DNA of 64,000 nucleotides from Hydnum rufescens UP504. Taxonomy: Eukaryota; Basidiomycota; Agaricomycetes; Cantharellales; Hydnaceae. The notes under the pieces were generated by a model. The model saw only the letters and a program-made list of their open reading frames with translations. It did not search any database and was not told the origin of the DNA. The stretch spans positions 47,627 to 111,626 of the forward strand of contig MU129094.1 in assembly GCA_014904985.1 (NCBI GenBank). The letters are read 5' to 3'. This document shows, piece by piece, positions 45,060 to 56,497 of this stretch. Positions within the stretch are counted from its first letter, which is position 1. Each line of letters begins with the position of its first letter. Made by a program: the position numbers and the translations under genes.

Positions 45060-46207
45060 GAGGGGACTCAGGGGATTGGGGACTAGGAAACTGAGCCACG
45101 TATCTGATACAACCATCCCTTCTACTACTAAGTCCATACGAAAAGAGGGCGGACGCTCTTCACTTTGGGCTTTATTTTCTGGACAGCACGACAAGAACTA
45201 CTGACCTTGATTAGACTAAGCACATCAGCACATGGGGAGTGAGCGCATAATAGCCAAGCTCACGGCTTCCAAAGTGGTCTCGGAAACAATCAACATCCGA
45301 TGCATACTCGACAAGAGTGCCGTTTAATGCATACCATCTTGCGGATTTCGGGTGGGTTGATAGGTAAAGGAGAGTCACGAGAGGTTTCTGAGGCAAAGTC
45401 GGCGACGTCTGGTGAATGTAATTCTTCTTCTTAATAGACAACGGTTCTACCGCCCTTGGAAGTCCATTGGATCCGTGGTCATCGACGGTGGTGTCGAGTG
45501 GACGTTTGAGAACCTCACCGCTGGTTTTAAGGACACGCGCTTCTGAGGCGAATGAACTGAGGGTGAAGGTGTGCGAAGTGAGGGCAGAGGCGGGACAGGA
45601 TGGTTAAGGTGAACAGAGTGGCTTCCAGGTCTACCTCAATTTCGGGTTTTGCGACTGGGAAATTGGGGCCTCATGGCCCCCATAGGTCGACAGATTGGTC
45701 ACGACACTCCCAGTATCGCGATGATTCCCACCAACACATGTTGGAGTGATCGGGCGGGACGTGAAAGCACAAGCAGTCGAGCAACACGGCGAAGAGTTGA
45801 GCGTCCTCTGTCAACATTCAACAATACGCGTTTAAGATGATCGCAAGTGTACGGATCCTGTGGAGAAAGTTCGGTCCTGCGCGTTGTCACGTTCCCGTGG
45901 GTCGGAGAGTGTAACATGGATCATCAGGCGAACGTTCGCACCGCAGAACGCTGTGCGGCACGGTCCGCACGCCCCTAGGACGAACGAACCACCACCGACG
46001 ACAGAGACCGCACCCACGGACAATACCCGAGCTGCTACGCGACACAGAGAGGAGAGAATAAGCGGCTATCTGAGCCGCGGCCCTGCAAGCAAGTTAGTTT
46101 AACGACGGACTGGCCGTCCGCAACACGCAAGTGAGAAGAAGGTTCAAAAAGTCCAATCCATGGTTACGTAAGTGTTTTTCTTACTGCGCGATGGATGCGT
46201 CTATATT
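45060..46207 (-). repeat. Second copy of 41.63-42.74 kb (blocks j-i)
   Basis: Direct repeat of 41630-42740. It is followed by the inserted TIR element, then the copy continues at 48487. Confidence 0.7.
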
Positions 46208-48486
46208 TACGGTAGACCGCCAGGTCAAAAGTTTTTTTTTTTGTTTCCGGGGTACAGGGAACTGGTCCCACCTTCTGCCTGCATGTTCCCTAGTGCTATC
46301 ATAGTTAGGCACAATAAACAGCTCTCGGCGCCTTCTGTGCCTACACGCGCACTATGAATAAGATTTCTCTCCTCTTGCTTGCTCGCTGATACACACCTAA
46401 GGATATTTGGCAATAGGCATTTGGGATGCCAAGATCAAACCCGCAGCTAGTTTGATCAGCGCTTGTCTGTGGCTGAATCCTGAACAGCACCGCTCAGTCG
46501 ACGCACTACGATTGGATGCATGGGGGATTTTCCTCTGATAGGTCCGTTGTTTGATTTGTTCAGTCCATTCGTTCCGCTCGACGTCGGTGCTCCAAGTGTC
46601 GTGAAGAACCTAACAGGCGGGAGTTCATACGGCTCGTATAGCAGTTGAGGGACACGTGGCCGACAAATGCGGAACACTGGAACAGCGTTTGACACTACTG
46701 ACTTCCCATCTAGGCGCAAATTCGATATCTCTTACACAAAGAATAAGAATCAACAAGTCTCTTTTGTGCTGTAAGCTCCGTGGCCTGGGTGTCAACGCGG
46801 TCTCGCAGCCATCACCTCAAGTCTTCCGATACCATCCTCTCCAAGCATAACGATGGTGAGTGCAGTTGCTTATTCATTCTCCCCTGATTAGGGAGGCAAA
46901 TTATCTCTACATTCAAAAGAAGACTAGTGAAGGAATGAGCTGCCCTCCCGAGATCTGGTGTTGGCCATGGGTGTCTTCACCACCTATTTAGGTACGAGCA
47001 AGAGTTGATGTAGAAAACGCACCGCATGTGATCCGAAAGTCGAAACAACGCCCTTGTAGGCTGAATGACAGTGCAGTGAAGTACAGAAACAACGCAAGGC
47101 GCACGAAACGGGTCACTCATAAGATTCTAGCATCTTTCAGCTTCCTTGACACCGGCAAAGACAAGGCGAACCTAGAGTATGGAAGCGACACAACAGCCAA
47201 AACACGAATATATCCCGTACGTTTGCCTACATTACCGCATGCATTGACAGGATAAACGAGAGGCTCACTGAATGCACACTAAATATAGCCTTGCCCGGTT
47301 CGCCTCGGCGAATCTCCATAAAATATATTTCGCTGCCTCGTTATGGTCCGCACAGTCTGCGTATTGAGAAAAATAACCGCCTACCAGACAGCCCAACTTC
47401 AGCTGGCTGAATCCACTCACAGATGGCTAGATGTGGGTTCTATGTTGCGGCCAGTCTGCACCCTGACATTCGCTCGAATCACAATGTGAGTGGCCATTCC
47501 GCATGACGAATCTAGTCTCCACTGGAGAGAATCCCATCTCACCAAGGCCCAACCACGCACCTAGACCCGCAAAGGCCGCCTTGCACCTCCCACAGCCTCC
47601 CGGCCAACCACCACTGTGCCACAATTGTCCCAGAGACCTGTTTTCCTTGTTCTTACTATTATGTGCTGGGCCATTGTCGTTCCCCGACACTCGAAAAGAA
47701 GATCTAATTTATATCCCCTGTAGGTGGCAAACGTGCCGAGAGTGGTGTACTGTACAGACTAGGTAAGACAACAGTGCAGCAGGGGGAGCACTGAAGAAAA
47801 GTTCGAAGGGGCGCAGATGTATGCTTACAATGGGTGCGGCAAATGACTGGCATTAGTGGCTGTGCACACAGGGTACAGAACGTTCAAAGAGGGAGTGCCG
47901 CCAGGCAGTTAGAGTTCCAAATATCCTTACCTGGGTAGCAGGAGAGACCAACGCCACACATTAAGAGGCAAGTAAAGCAAGAATGAGGGAAAATCTGATT
48001 TATAGAGCAGAAGGCACCAAGAGCGGTCTACTGGACCGAGCTATAGCACTGGGCAACAGGCCCTGCGAGCCCTAGGCGGTATCCAGGGGTCCCCAAAACC
48101 CAAGATGGTAAGTGAACGTTTATTGGCATAAAAGGTAACTTCTCACGGTCCGGAAGTAGCCGCAACCACGAACTCAAACCTCCCGCGTGCTATTTTTCAA
48201 GTCTACGGTATATCAAAATGCAACGGCTTCCGTTCTGTATTGGTTACAGGCAATTTTATTGCATTTTTGTGATGATTGAAGCCGATTTTATACCCAAAAT
48301 CAGTGAATTTCCACCCAAGTTTTGGCTAAGACCAGTGAACTGGGATACCGACCACCCCCAGAAAGTGGAAGTACGAGGTGAAGAAACCTGAGAAAGCATG
48401 ATGATTCAAGCGGTTCCTGGAAAGTCCGGAAACAAAACCTTTCGTCCCAACAAAAAATTTTGACCTGGCGGTGCTCGTCTACCGTA
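46208..48486. mobile_element. 2.28-kb non-autonomous TIR element inserted in block a
   Basis: Uninterrupted copies at 42.75 kb and (inverted) 34.15 kb show the empty site TCTATATTTCAATGAG. Here it is split, with ATATT on both sides (46203-46207 and 48487-48491). Ends are inverted repeats: TACGGTAGAC then CGCCAGGTCAAAA, with 5 extra bases (GAGCA) in the right arm, then TTTTTTGTT and GTTTCCGG. No long ORF and no transposase motif. Superfamily not assigned. Confidence 0.85.
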
Positions 48487-50417
48487 ATATTTCAATGAGA
48501 GCGTGGAAACACAAAACTCATGAAGGCTGGCACATCTCCTTGCTAATATTGATCCCAAGAGATGCAACAGAGACTCGCCCTCCTTCGTATCGTGGCTTGT
48601 TCCCCCCTCATGACATCCAGGTCTGAGGGTAATCATCTGATTGCGAGGCATCTCACTAGTATGTGGCCATCGGGGCTTGTACTATCGCTTCGTAAAGACC
48701 GAATGGTACACGTCCTACATAGTACATGCGAGAAATGGCGCGCCCCTCAGCGTTGGTGTCTGGCCCCTCTTCTGATATCACAAAGAGATGGGAATGGCAC
48801 CGGTGTTGCGCCTCCTAAGCCCCCCAGGGGCGCTATGCCGTACGCAAATGTATCTCCTTTCAAGGTCTTCTGCTGTTGCTTACGACCATGTCCGACTGTA
48901 GAACAGAGCTCCTGAGGCTCGCGAATGGAAGAAATGCGCGAACTTATCGAATGCGGACGAGGTCCAATATCCCGACCCAAAGATCCCGATCGGGATGCGA
49001 ATCGAAGTGAATCTTGGGTCCTCAATGGCCTCGAGGAGCTTGTGGACGAGGCAGAACAGAGTATCAATCAAGTCCTGGCCAATCATGGGCCCTTGAATCC
49101 GAGTTGAAGAACCTCGCAAACGGGACAATGGGGTGATCGTGGGTTTTTTCTCAGGTAAAGTGCACTAGTGATCTTCATCCTGTTCGATTGAGCGAAATAT
49201 GGTGGCTGAAAAAGCGCAGAACAGAACAAGCTACAGCATGACAACCGACAGTGTGAATTGGTAAAGCGTTTCCTGGCGGATACCATAGCCGGGGATGAGA
49301 GTACGCACAATGTGAGTGATATCCTGGCGCCGAGTCTCGAAACCATTAAGTGACGGCTTCGTTGCAAGGTCCTTCAACGAGCTCTTGGACGCTATGTTCC
49401 AGAATGCGAATCCGCCTGAGAGTGCAGTGTGGCGTGCCATGACGGACGACCTTGGCAAAACCAAGGATGAACGAAGTACCAAGGACTGGTGGGTTTTATT
49501 CTCGGAAACCCAGATAGTCGTCAATATTGATTTTCTGTGGTCCAAGTTCAGTCAAATGAAGCTTAGAGCCGGCGCAACTTCAAAACGAAGAGTGCGTTCA
49601 AACTGTATGTCTCTTGTTCGAATGTGATCTTTACTTTTTGCTCTATGCGGGGTACCCTTTTGCGATCACACAGCTTGACATCTTGATGCCATTTGACGAT
49701 CTTCCCACTATTGCGCATTGTCTTGTGGGAATGCTTGGTTTGACAGCCCTTGTCTTCGCCTCGGGATATTGAGAGTTTCGGGGGACTTTGGGCCACCGAT
49801 TTTCACCTTCCGGATGGTAGTTTTCCCTCGACGACCGTACCGTCTAGACCGCGTAATGCCTTTGGGCTTGGCGCACGAGCTAAGCACTCGAAGTTTTTGC
49901 GGGTTATCTGCACGCTGGCCTCTGCGTCTGAGGCCACACATCAGTGTCTCGGCCTTCAGCGTGTGAAAGGGCCATCAACGCCACCCTGAAAATGGGTGTC
50001 TAGTGTGCCCCAATATAGGTAATGCTGTAATTGATCGCGATTGGGGGAATGGCAGGATCTCGTACGAACTGCGTGGTTGGAGCCACCCTGATATCTGTTC
50101 GGTTCTGGACTGGCTTTCAGCACCATTATCTTCCTCAAAAAGAATCATCTGTACCCTGGATGGGATCGCCAGACTTAGATTCGGGCTCACGAATTTCAAC
50201 TAATCACCTCCAGGTTCGCTCACATCGATAAGGACCAGAAAACCTGGGACGTACCACACCTCGTGTTTACTGCTAGATTAATCGTAATTGAATAAAGGCC
50301 ACAACTGCAAGTCGCCTGGAATAGCCTTTGTTGGAAAAGATCCAAGGGTCAATTGTAAATCACAGATGTAGAATATTGTGGGCTTAGGCGCTCCCCAGGG
50401 CTATAAGAACAGAGAGG
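48487..50417 (+). pseudogene. Repeat-unit blocks a-b-c-d, plus orientation
   Basis: Direct repeat of 42740-44670. Block a segment 48925-49107 and block b segment 49316-49627 (LSDGFVARSFNELLDAMFQ, VVNIDFLWSKFSQMKLRAG) remain open. The two segments may be exons of one gene but I cannot join them with confidence. Confidence 0.55.
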
Positions 50418-50439
50418 ATGAGGTGCCTCAGCAAAGAAA

Positions 50440-50933
50440 ATGCCCCCAATCCGCCACGAAAGTCGCCGTTCTTACCTGGACATAGTCCTTATAGACAGCA
50501 CACATCACCCGCCTCACCCGCCCTCACCTGTAGCGCCCCCGGTGTCGGCCAGGGAACCCTCGGCGCCACCCTTCCTTGGGGTGGTGTTGCAGTGGTCCCC
50601 AGCACCGACACCACCCCGAAGAAGCGAGCAACGGGGAAGAGGAAGAACGTCCAGAAGCGGTACACGTGCCATCTTTGCCCGATGGCGTTCCAACGGCCAG
50701 GTGCGCTCGAGCAGCACCAGAACAAACACACGGGGGCCAAGCGTGCGTATGCCGGTTTCTTCATGGAATGTGCAACTCACCAAAGATCTTCTCGTCTCGT
50801 TAATTTTCCAGCCTTCGTCTGCGAAAATTGCGGGTCGGCTTTTTCGTACAAGACGAACTTGACACGGCACGGGCACGGATGTCCACAGGCGGATGGGTCA
50901 GAAGAAGTGAGTCCGATTAGCTTCGTTCCTTAA
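50440..50933 (+). pseudogene. C2H2 zinc-finger gene, one-base frameshift
   Basis: N-terminal frame MPPIRHESRRSYLDIVLIDS is open, then a four-C run (five C in the 31.7-kb copy) shifts the frame. Finger text and tail (RYTCHLCPMAFQRPGALEQH, FVCENCGSAFSYKTNLTRH) are intact in the other frame. A 69-bp intron fits at 50743-50811. Confidence 0.75.
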
Positions 50934-52000
50934 GAGCGCGATTGGTGTTGACTATGACGGCGTCGGCGATCCATTAGCCATCAACAAGTTTCGCTTCAGC
51001 GAACAATAAGTGAATAGGGGCAGAAGACACTCTCGTGGACTCTGCTGCCCCAGTGCAGTCTCATTATCCCTCGCTGAACCTTTGACTCGCAAGGTGGCCA
51101 TGGATTCGTGAGCAGTCTCAGTGGGGGCCTAGATGAGACCGGCGGCGTGGGCGATGTAACATTTATGAGGGTCGCTTGACCACCCTCCTTTTCTCTCCTC
51201 TTGCCATGTACGTGTATATATACTGTACGTTCAATCTCGCCTGTACAACAGTATCAAATTCCTATCTGGGCTGGATGCTTCCGAAACAAAAAATGGATGT
51301 ACGCCCTATCTGGTTGCTTCGAGGCCATGGCTTTCAATCAATTTGGGTAAGACACGAACGATCGGTGGGAGATCGATGTATGATACGCCTATCGTAGCCA
51401 AAAAATAGATATCCAGCTCCGCCCGGCTCAAGAGAGTACCCATCTCCTCGCTGGTGACGATGTCACTGCCTCAGGACTCCACCTAGGCGAATACGTCGAC
51501 CTTGCCGTATCGCGTAACGATCGCAACCTGGCAGCCACAATTGTGAATGATTAGCGATCGTCTCTATGCGCAATCCGTCCCTCGTTATCGCGCTCTGAGA
51601 ATTAAGCTCAGGAACAACGGTTGCACCGAATACACGGACCACTCCTTGTATGGTCTCAAGATTCTTCCTGGAAATGAATCATCTGAGCTAAGCCGGCTGA
51701 TGTCAAGAAATCGCGAATACGATGCTAAAATAAAACGAGCTCATTGTCGGTCTCCAACCGTTTATTACCGTCATCTGGCTCAAGTTGCTTCTTCGAAGGA
51801 TGGGTCCCGTTCTGTAGCCGCCACGAAGTGGTCCATGAAATCTGGGGATCTGACTTACCTGGTGCGGTCTGGCAATTTCACGACAAGAATTAAGCCGACG
51901 GCCTTCGTAAATAAGGAGAGTGCAATCCATTCAGGGGTTCTCACCTGTGCAATTGACAAACGATCGGTTGGCCCGATGTTCAAGGTCTAGAGCACTTCGC
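50934..52000 (+). repeat. Repeat-unit blocks f-g, plus orientation
   Basis: Inverted counterpart of 30170-29040. Carries the AGGTAAGT-like donor of the opposite strand (TTACCTGGTGCGG at 51860). No intact gene. Confidence 0.5.
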
Positions 52001-54375
52001 CAGGGTAGTGAGCTATGTCCTTGACCGTGTACATATATTTGGACTTGGAAATGACGCGATCGTCAGGATCTGTTGGGTCTTTTCAAGAATCATGAGCACA
52101 AAGAACGACGGAATGAGTCTTCCGGACTTGGGACGTTTGGCCGACCGGCCACTGGGGGACACGCCTTCCCAATGTTCCCATCAACATCAGGGAATAAACC
52201 AAAGCAGCAACAAACGCTGGTTCTAGAGCCAAGCGTTTGACCGGCGTGCCCAGTGGATCCACTGTCCGAGTGGTTGGCTTATGAGGCGCAACACCATTGC
52301 CATTCCGGTCTCTTTGTGATATCAGAAGACGAGGCCAGACACCAACAGTTATTCCTTCGAAGGGCAGGCCGTTTCTCGCATGTAGGACGTGCACTATTCG
52401 GCCTATGGGAGGTGATAGATGGTCGCATACCAGGAGGACGCCGTGTAATCAGATGATTTCCCTTGGTGCCATGAGGGAGGAAGAAGCCACGATACATAGG
52501 AGGGCGAGTCTCTCTAACATCTTGTGTGATCAATATTGGCAAGGAGATGCGCCAACACCCATAAAGTTTCCTGTTTCCATGCTCTCATGGTGGTGCGGAT
52601 GAAAGAAAAAACTTACGTAACCATAGACTTATTGCTCAAGCTTTCTTCTCCCTGACAGGATGTCGGGATGTTAGGATGGCCTACGACAAGCAGACATTCG
52701 TCATTTTACTGAAATTGCTTTTGGGCCCATGGCTCAGATAGTCACCTACGTATTCTTTCACTTTTCTGTCGCGCGCCACAGTTCGGACATCGTCAACGAA
52801 TGAGACTTCTGTCGTGGATGACCATTCGTTTGGCCAAAGGTCGCGCGAGCCATCGCCACAGAAACATCTGAACAGCGAACATTCCCCCAACGAACATGTT
52901 ACCCTCTCCCGCACACGAAAGACCTATCAACCCACAGGACCGAACTTTCTCTATAGGACAGCATATTGGAAGGTGGGTCATACTTGCGATCATGTTGGTC
53001 TTTACTGAAACGCGTATTGTTGGATGGTGCAGAGGACACCTCAACTTTTCGTTGTGCCCATCGACTGCTTCAACCTTCAAGCCGCACCACCCCAACAGTT
53101 ATAGCGGGAATGCTGTCGTGCCCTAACAATGCCATGAACATCCGTCGACCTATGGGACCGCGTGCTCAATCTCCGAGTCGCAAATCCCATTGAGGTAGAC
53201 CTCGAAGCTGCTCTGGTTCTCCTGCACCGCATCCACCCCCACCTCGTAGTCCTACACCCCCTGTCCGTTCGCCTCGGAGGCGTGTGCCCTCAGAATCAGT
53301 GGATGATATTCTCAACGTCTGCTCGACACCACCATCGGCGGCGACAGCTCCCGACGGACTTCAACCAGCGATACAGGGATCGTCTGTGAAGAAGAATCCC
53401 ATTCGCCAACTTTGCCTCCAAAAGCCAGTGACCTCGAAAGGCGACCACGAACCCGCAAGATTCTGTCAGATGGTGCCTTCGTCAAGTTGAATCTTATGGA
53501 TTAGACGTTGACTATTATCAAGGCCGCGTTGGAAGACGTACGCTTAGCTCCTATATCTCAAGAAACTCATGGACGACAGTCCGAGATGCCAAGCAAACTC
53601 TGGCCAATCATGAGACCTTGCACTCCAAGTCAAAGAACCTCGCAAACGAGTACACGGAGGTAATTGTCAGTTTTTTCTCGGATGGGGTGTAATACCGATC
53701 CTCATCCAGTTCGATTCAGCAAAGTATGGGGCTTGAGAAGGCGCGGAATGAGCTACAGCATGGTAAACAGAGTGAGGATTGGTAGAGAACCTCCTGGTTG
53801 ATGCCACACCCGAGAATGAGATTGTATAGAATGTGAGTGAAACGAAGTTTAGCGCCGGCTCGACCTCAAAATGAGAAGCGTATTCAAATTGAATGTCTCT
53901 TGCTCAAGTGTGATCTTTGCCTTTTTCTTTAGATGGGGTGTTCTTCTGCGATCGCACGGCTTGATATCTTGACACCACCCGATGATCTTGCTACTCAGAC
54001 TACTGCGTATTGTCTTGCGGTTGTTACTTGGCTTGATGGCCCTTTTCTTCGACTTGGGTTATTGAGAGTTCCAAGGGACTTTTCGGCGACTGGTCCTCAC
54101 CTCCCTCATCGCAGTCTTCTCTCGGCTGCCATGTCGTCAGGACCGCGTAACACCCTGGGGCTTGTCGAGAGAACTTGGCTGCCCAAAGTTTTGGAAGTAA
54201 CTTTGCAGCACCCGCTTCCGCGTCTGAGGACACGCGCCAGCGCTTCAGCCCTGTTCCATGTGTGGACGAGCCGCCAACGCCACGTTCAAAACGGATGTCT
54301 AATGCGTCCGAATAGATATACTGTAAATGATAGGGATTGGGAAACAGGATCTCATACGAACTGCGTGCGGTCAAG
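52001..54375 (+). repeat. Repeat-unit blocks h-i-j-a'-c', plus orientation
   Basis: Inverted counterpart of 29040-26720 over its whole length. The recurrence of a-type sequence at 53500 after a at 48900 gives the unit period of about 4.6 kb. Segment 53933-54382 (+) and 54380-54024 (-) are both open; neither is a secure gene. Confidence 0.55.
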
Positions 54376-55400
54376 GCCATAGCTCACTACCCAGGTAAAA
54401 TGCTCCTGGGGGTGAACCTAGGGCCAAATGCGGTAGGACCCATCGTTTTATCAATTGTGCTGGTGATGGCCCCTATGAATGGACCGCACCCTCCTCGATT
54501 AGGAAGCTCGCGTAATTCTTGTCGTGACCGCACCAGGTAAGTCAGATCTTCAGATTTCGTGGACCACCTCGCGGCGGACACGGAACGGGATCTATCCTTC
54601 GAAGAAGCGACTAGGGCCAGATGACGGTAGTAAGCGGCTGGAGACCCGCCAATGAGCGCACCTCTTTTAACGTCGTACTCACGACTACTTGACACCGATG
54701 ATTTATTCCCAGGAAGAATCTTGGGACCATATGAAGAGTGGTCTGTGTGTTCGGTGCAACCATTGTTACTGAGCTCAATCCTGAGAGCACAATAATGAGG
54801 AATGCATTGTGGGTAGAAAGCATCGCTAATCATTCACAGTAGTGGCTGGCAGGTTGCGATTTTACGCGATGTGGTAAGGTCGATTTATTCGAGTCCTGAG
54901 GCAGTGGCATCGTCACCAGCGAGATGGGTACTTTCCTGAGCCGGACGAAGCCTGGATATATATATTTTCCATGGCTGCGATGTGCGTATCATGCATCGAT
55001 CTCTCATCGATCTCGCACGTCTCATCAGAGCAACCAGATAGGGCGTACGACCGTTTTTTGTTTGAGAGGCATCCAACCCAGATAGGAAATTCGATACTGT
55101 TGTACAGGTGGGATTAGATGTACAATGTATACATGTACATGGCAAGAGGAAAGAAAACAAGGCTAGGTGACCCTCATAAATTATCATTCCGCCCGCCCCC
55201 CCGGCTCGTTTGGACACACCCGTTGAGACTGCGAACAAAGCCATGGCCATCTTCAGAACCAAAGGTTCAGCGAGGCACAATATGATCGCACTGGGGCAGC
55301 AGAGTACACAATAGTGTCCTCTGCCCCTAATTAGTTGTTATTCGCTGAAGCGAAATTTGTCGATGGCTGTTGGATCGCAGACACTGTCATAGTCGCTCGC
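54376..55400 (-). repeat. Repeat-unit blocks g-f, reverse orientation; right edge of the mosaic
   Basis: Orientation flips at about 54376. Homology ends near 55395 after GACACTGTCATAGTC. Confidence 0.55.
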
Positions 55401-55427
55401 GACCTTCACGTCGTATCGTCAGCAATT

Positions 55428-55604
55428 ATGCCGACCCCTTTACAAGCAAGAACGTCGTCCCCACGCGACCCGGAGACTGATTCCTCTGACCTATCAATGT
55501 ACCTCGCTGAAGTGTACGGCCTCATCCACAAGATTGGCGCGTCTTCGCTGGATGAAATGCACACTGCTCAAATATGGAACATACATAGTCTGGGACCCCT
55601 TTGA
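55428..55604 (+). CDS. Small ORF at the edge of the repeat mosaic
   Basis: MPTPLQARTSSPRDPETDSSD start, 58 codons, then LAEVYGLIHKIGASSLDEMH. Not found in the other repeat copies. No known family; could be an exon. Confidence 0.25.
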   Translation: MPTPLQARTSSPRDPETDSSDLSMYLAEVYGLIHKIGASSLDEMHTAQIWNIHSLGPL

Positions 55605-55619
55605 ATAGACGGAGGTGGG

Positions 55620-55887
55620 TACCAAATTGTATTGTTCGTTAAGGCACCAAATAAATCACGTGATTTGTGAGGATGAGGTCGTAGGGAGATGGAAATGACT
55701 GGGGTGAAGACTGACTATCCCAAACATCACCCTATGGTAGAAAGAATATGAAAAATATCCAGAGCCAGTTCTTCACTGCCATTTTTCCGTCACCATGGCC
55801 CAATCGGGTTACCCATAAGAATCACGTGATTTATTTGGGACCTTAAATGCCATACATTTGGACAGCAATAGCCAATATAATTGGGTA
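55620..55887. repeat. MITE-like inverted repeat with CACGTG palindromes
   Basis: Left arm 55620-55666 and right arm 55820-55887 share TACCAAATTGTATTG/TACCCAATTATATTGG at the outside. The inner TTAAGG..CCAAATAAATCACGTG block matches at about 25 of 27 positions. Each arm ends in an AATCACGTGATT palindrome. Confidence 0.6.
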
Positions 55888-55913
55888 CTATGTTACATCC
55901 ATACAAAGGGATC

Positions 55914-55935
55914 CCAGCCTCTATATAGAGGCTGG
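55914..55935. promoter_or_regulatory. Perfect 22-bp palindrome around a TATA-like core
   Basis: CCAGCCTCTAT and its exact complement meet at a CTATATAG centre. It lies about 100 bp upstream of the small plus-strand ORF at 56036, so a promoter role is possible but unproven. Confidence 0.4.
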
Positions 55936-56035
55936 TGTTCCTGCCTAGAACATACACAAGCTTATTTTTGATGCTCACCCCAACTACCGTAAGCAAACTC
56001 ATCAGATCTGCACTCCACCTCATGAAGGTGAACAC

Positions 56036-56191
56036 ATGACAACCTTGTGCATCCTTGCTGCCCTCACCGAAATGAACACTGTGCTCACAAAAATGAATGC
56101 TGAGCTTATGAAAATGCAGGCTGGTCCAGGCTGGTCAGTCACTTTTCTGCATCATATTAGATATCATGAGCATTGCATTTATCATATCTAA
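56036..56191 (+). CDS. Small ORF with a heptad-like N terminus
   Basis: MTTLCILAALTEMNTVLTKM followed by NAELMKMQ: regularly spaced Leu/Met residues suggest a short coiled coil, as at the start of some retroelement gag proteins. 51 codons. Could be chance. Confidence 0.25.
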   Translation: MTTLCILAALTEMNTVLTKMNAELMKMQAGPGWSVTFLHHIRYHEHCIYHI

Positions 56192-56225
56192 CTAGATCTT
56201 TACATGTGGGGGCCCCCAGGGGCCC

Positions 56226-56376
56226 CTGACAGATTATGCATTATTAATTTATTGTTATTATTATTATATTAGTATATACATCCATAGGCTCGCCCAGTGG
56301 GGCTCACCCTGTGCCCAAGAAGAGCAGCCAGAGGCTGCTCTTCTTGTGCAAGTGTAGCTAAAGAAAAAGTACTTAC
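56226..56376 (-). other. Module M0 intron with hairpin
   Basis: Donor CCAG/GTAAGT, branch TACTAAT, acceptor CTGTCAG. Hairpin arms 56317-56329 and 56333-56345 (13 bp, 3-nt loop). Exon-end hairpin ACCCCAG…CTGGGGT at 56386-56406. Confidence 0.65.
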
Positions 56377-56497
56377 CTGGAATTCACCCCAGTCTGGGCC
56401 TGGGGTCCATTTGGGTGATCCCTCAAGGGGGTGTTGCTCATGGTTTTTGTTTGTGCAGGCCTTTGTGACTTCATTCCCAGTTTTTGTTTGTGCAGTC

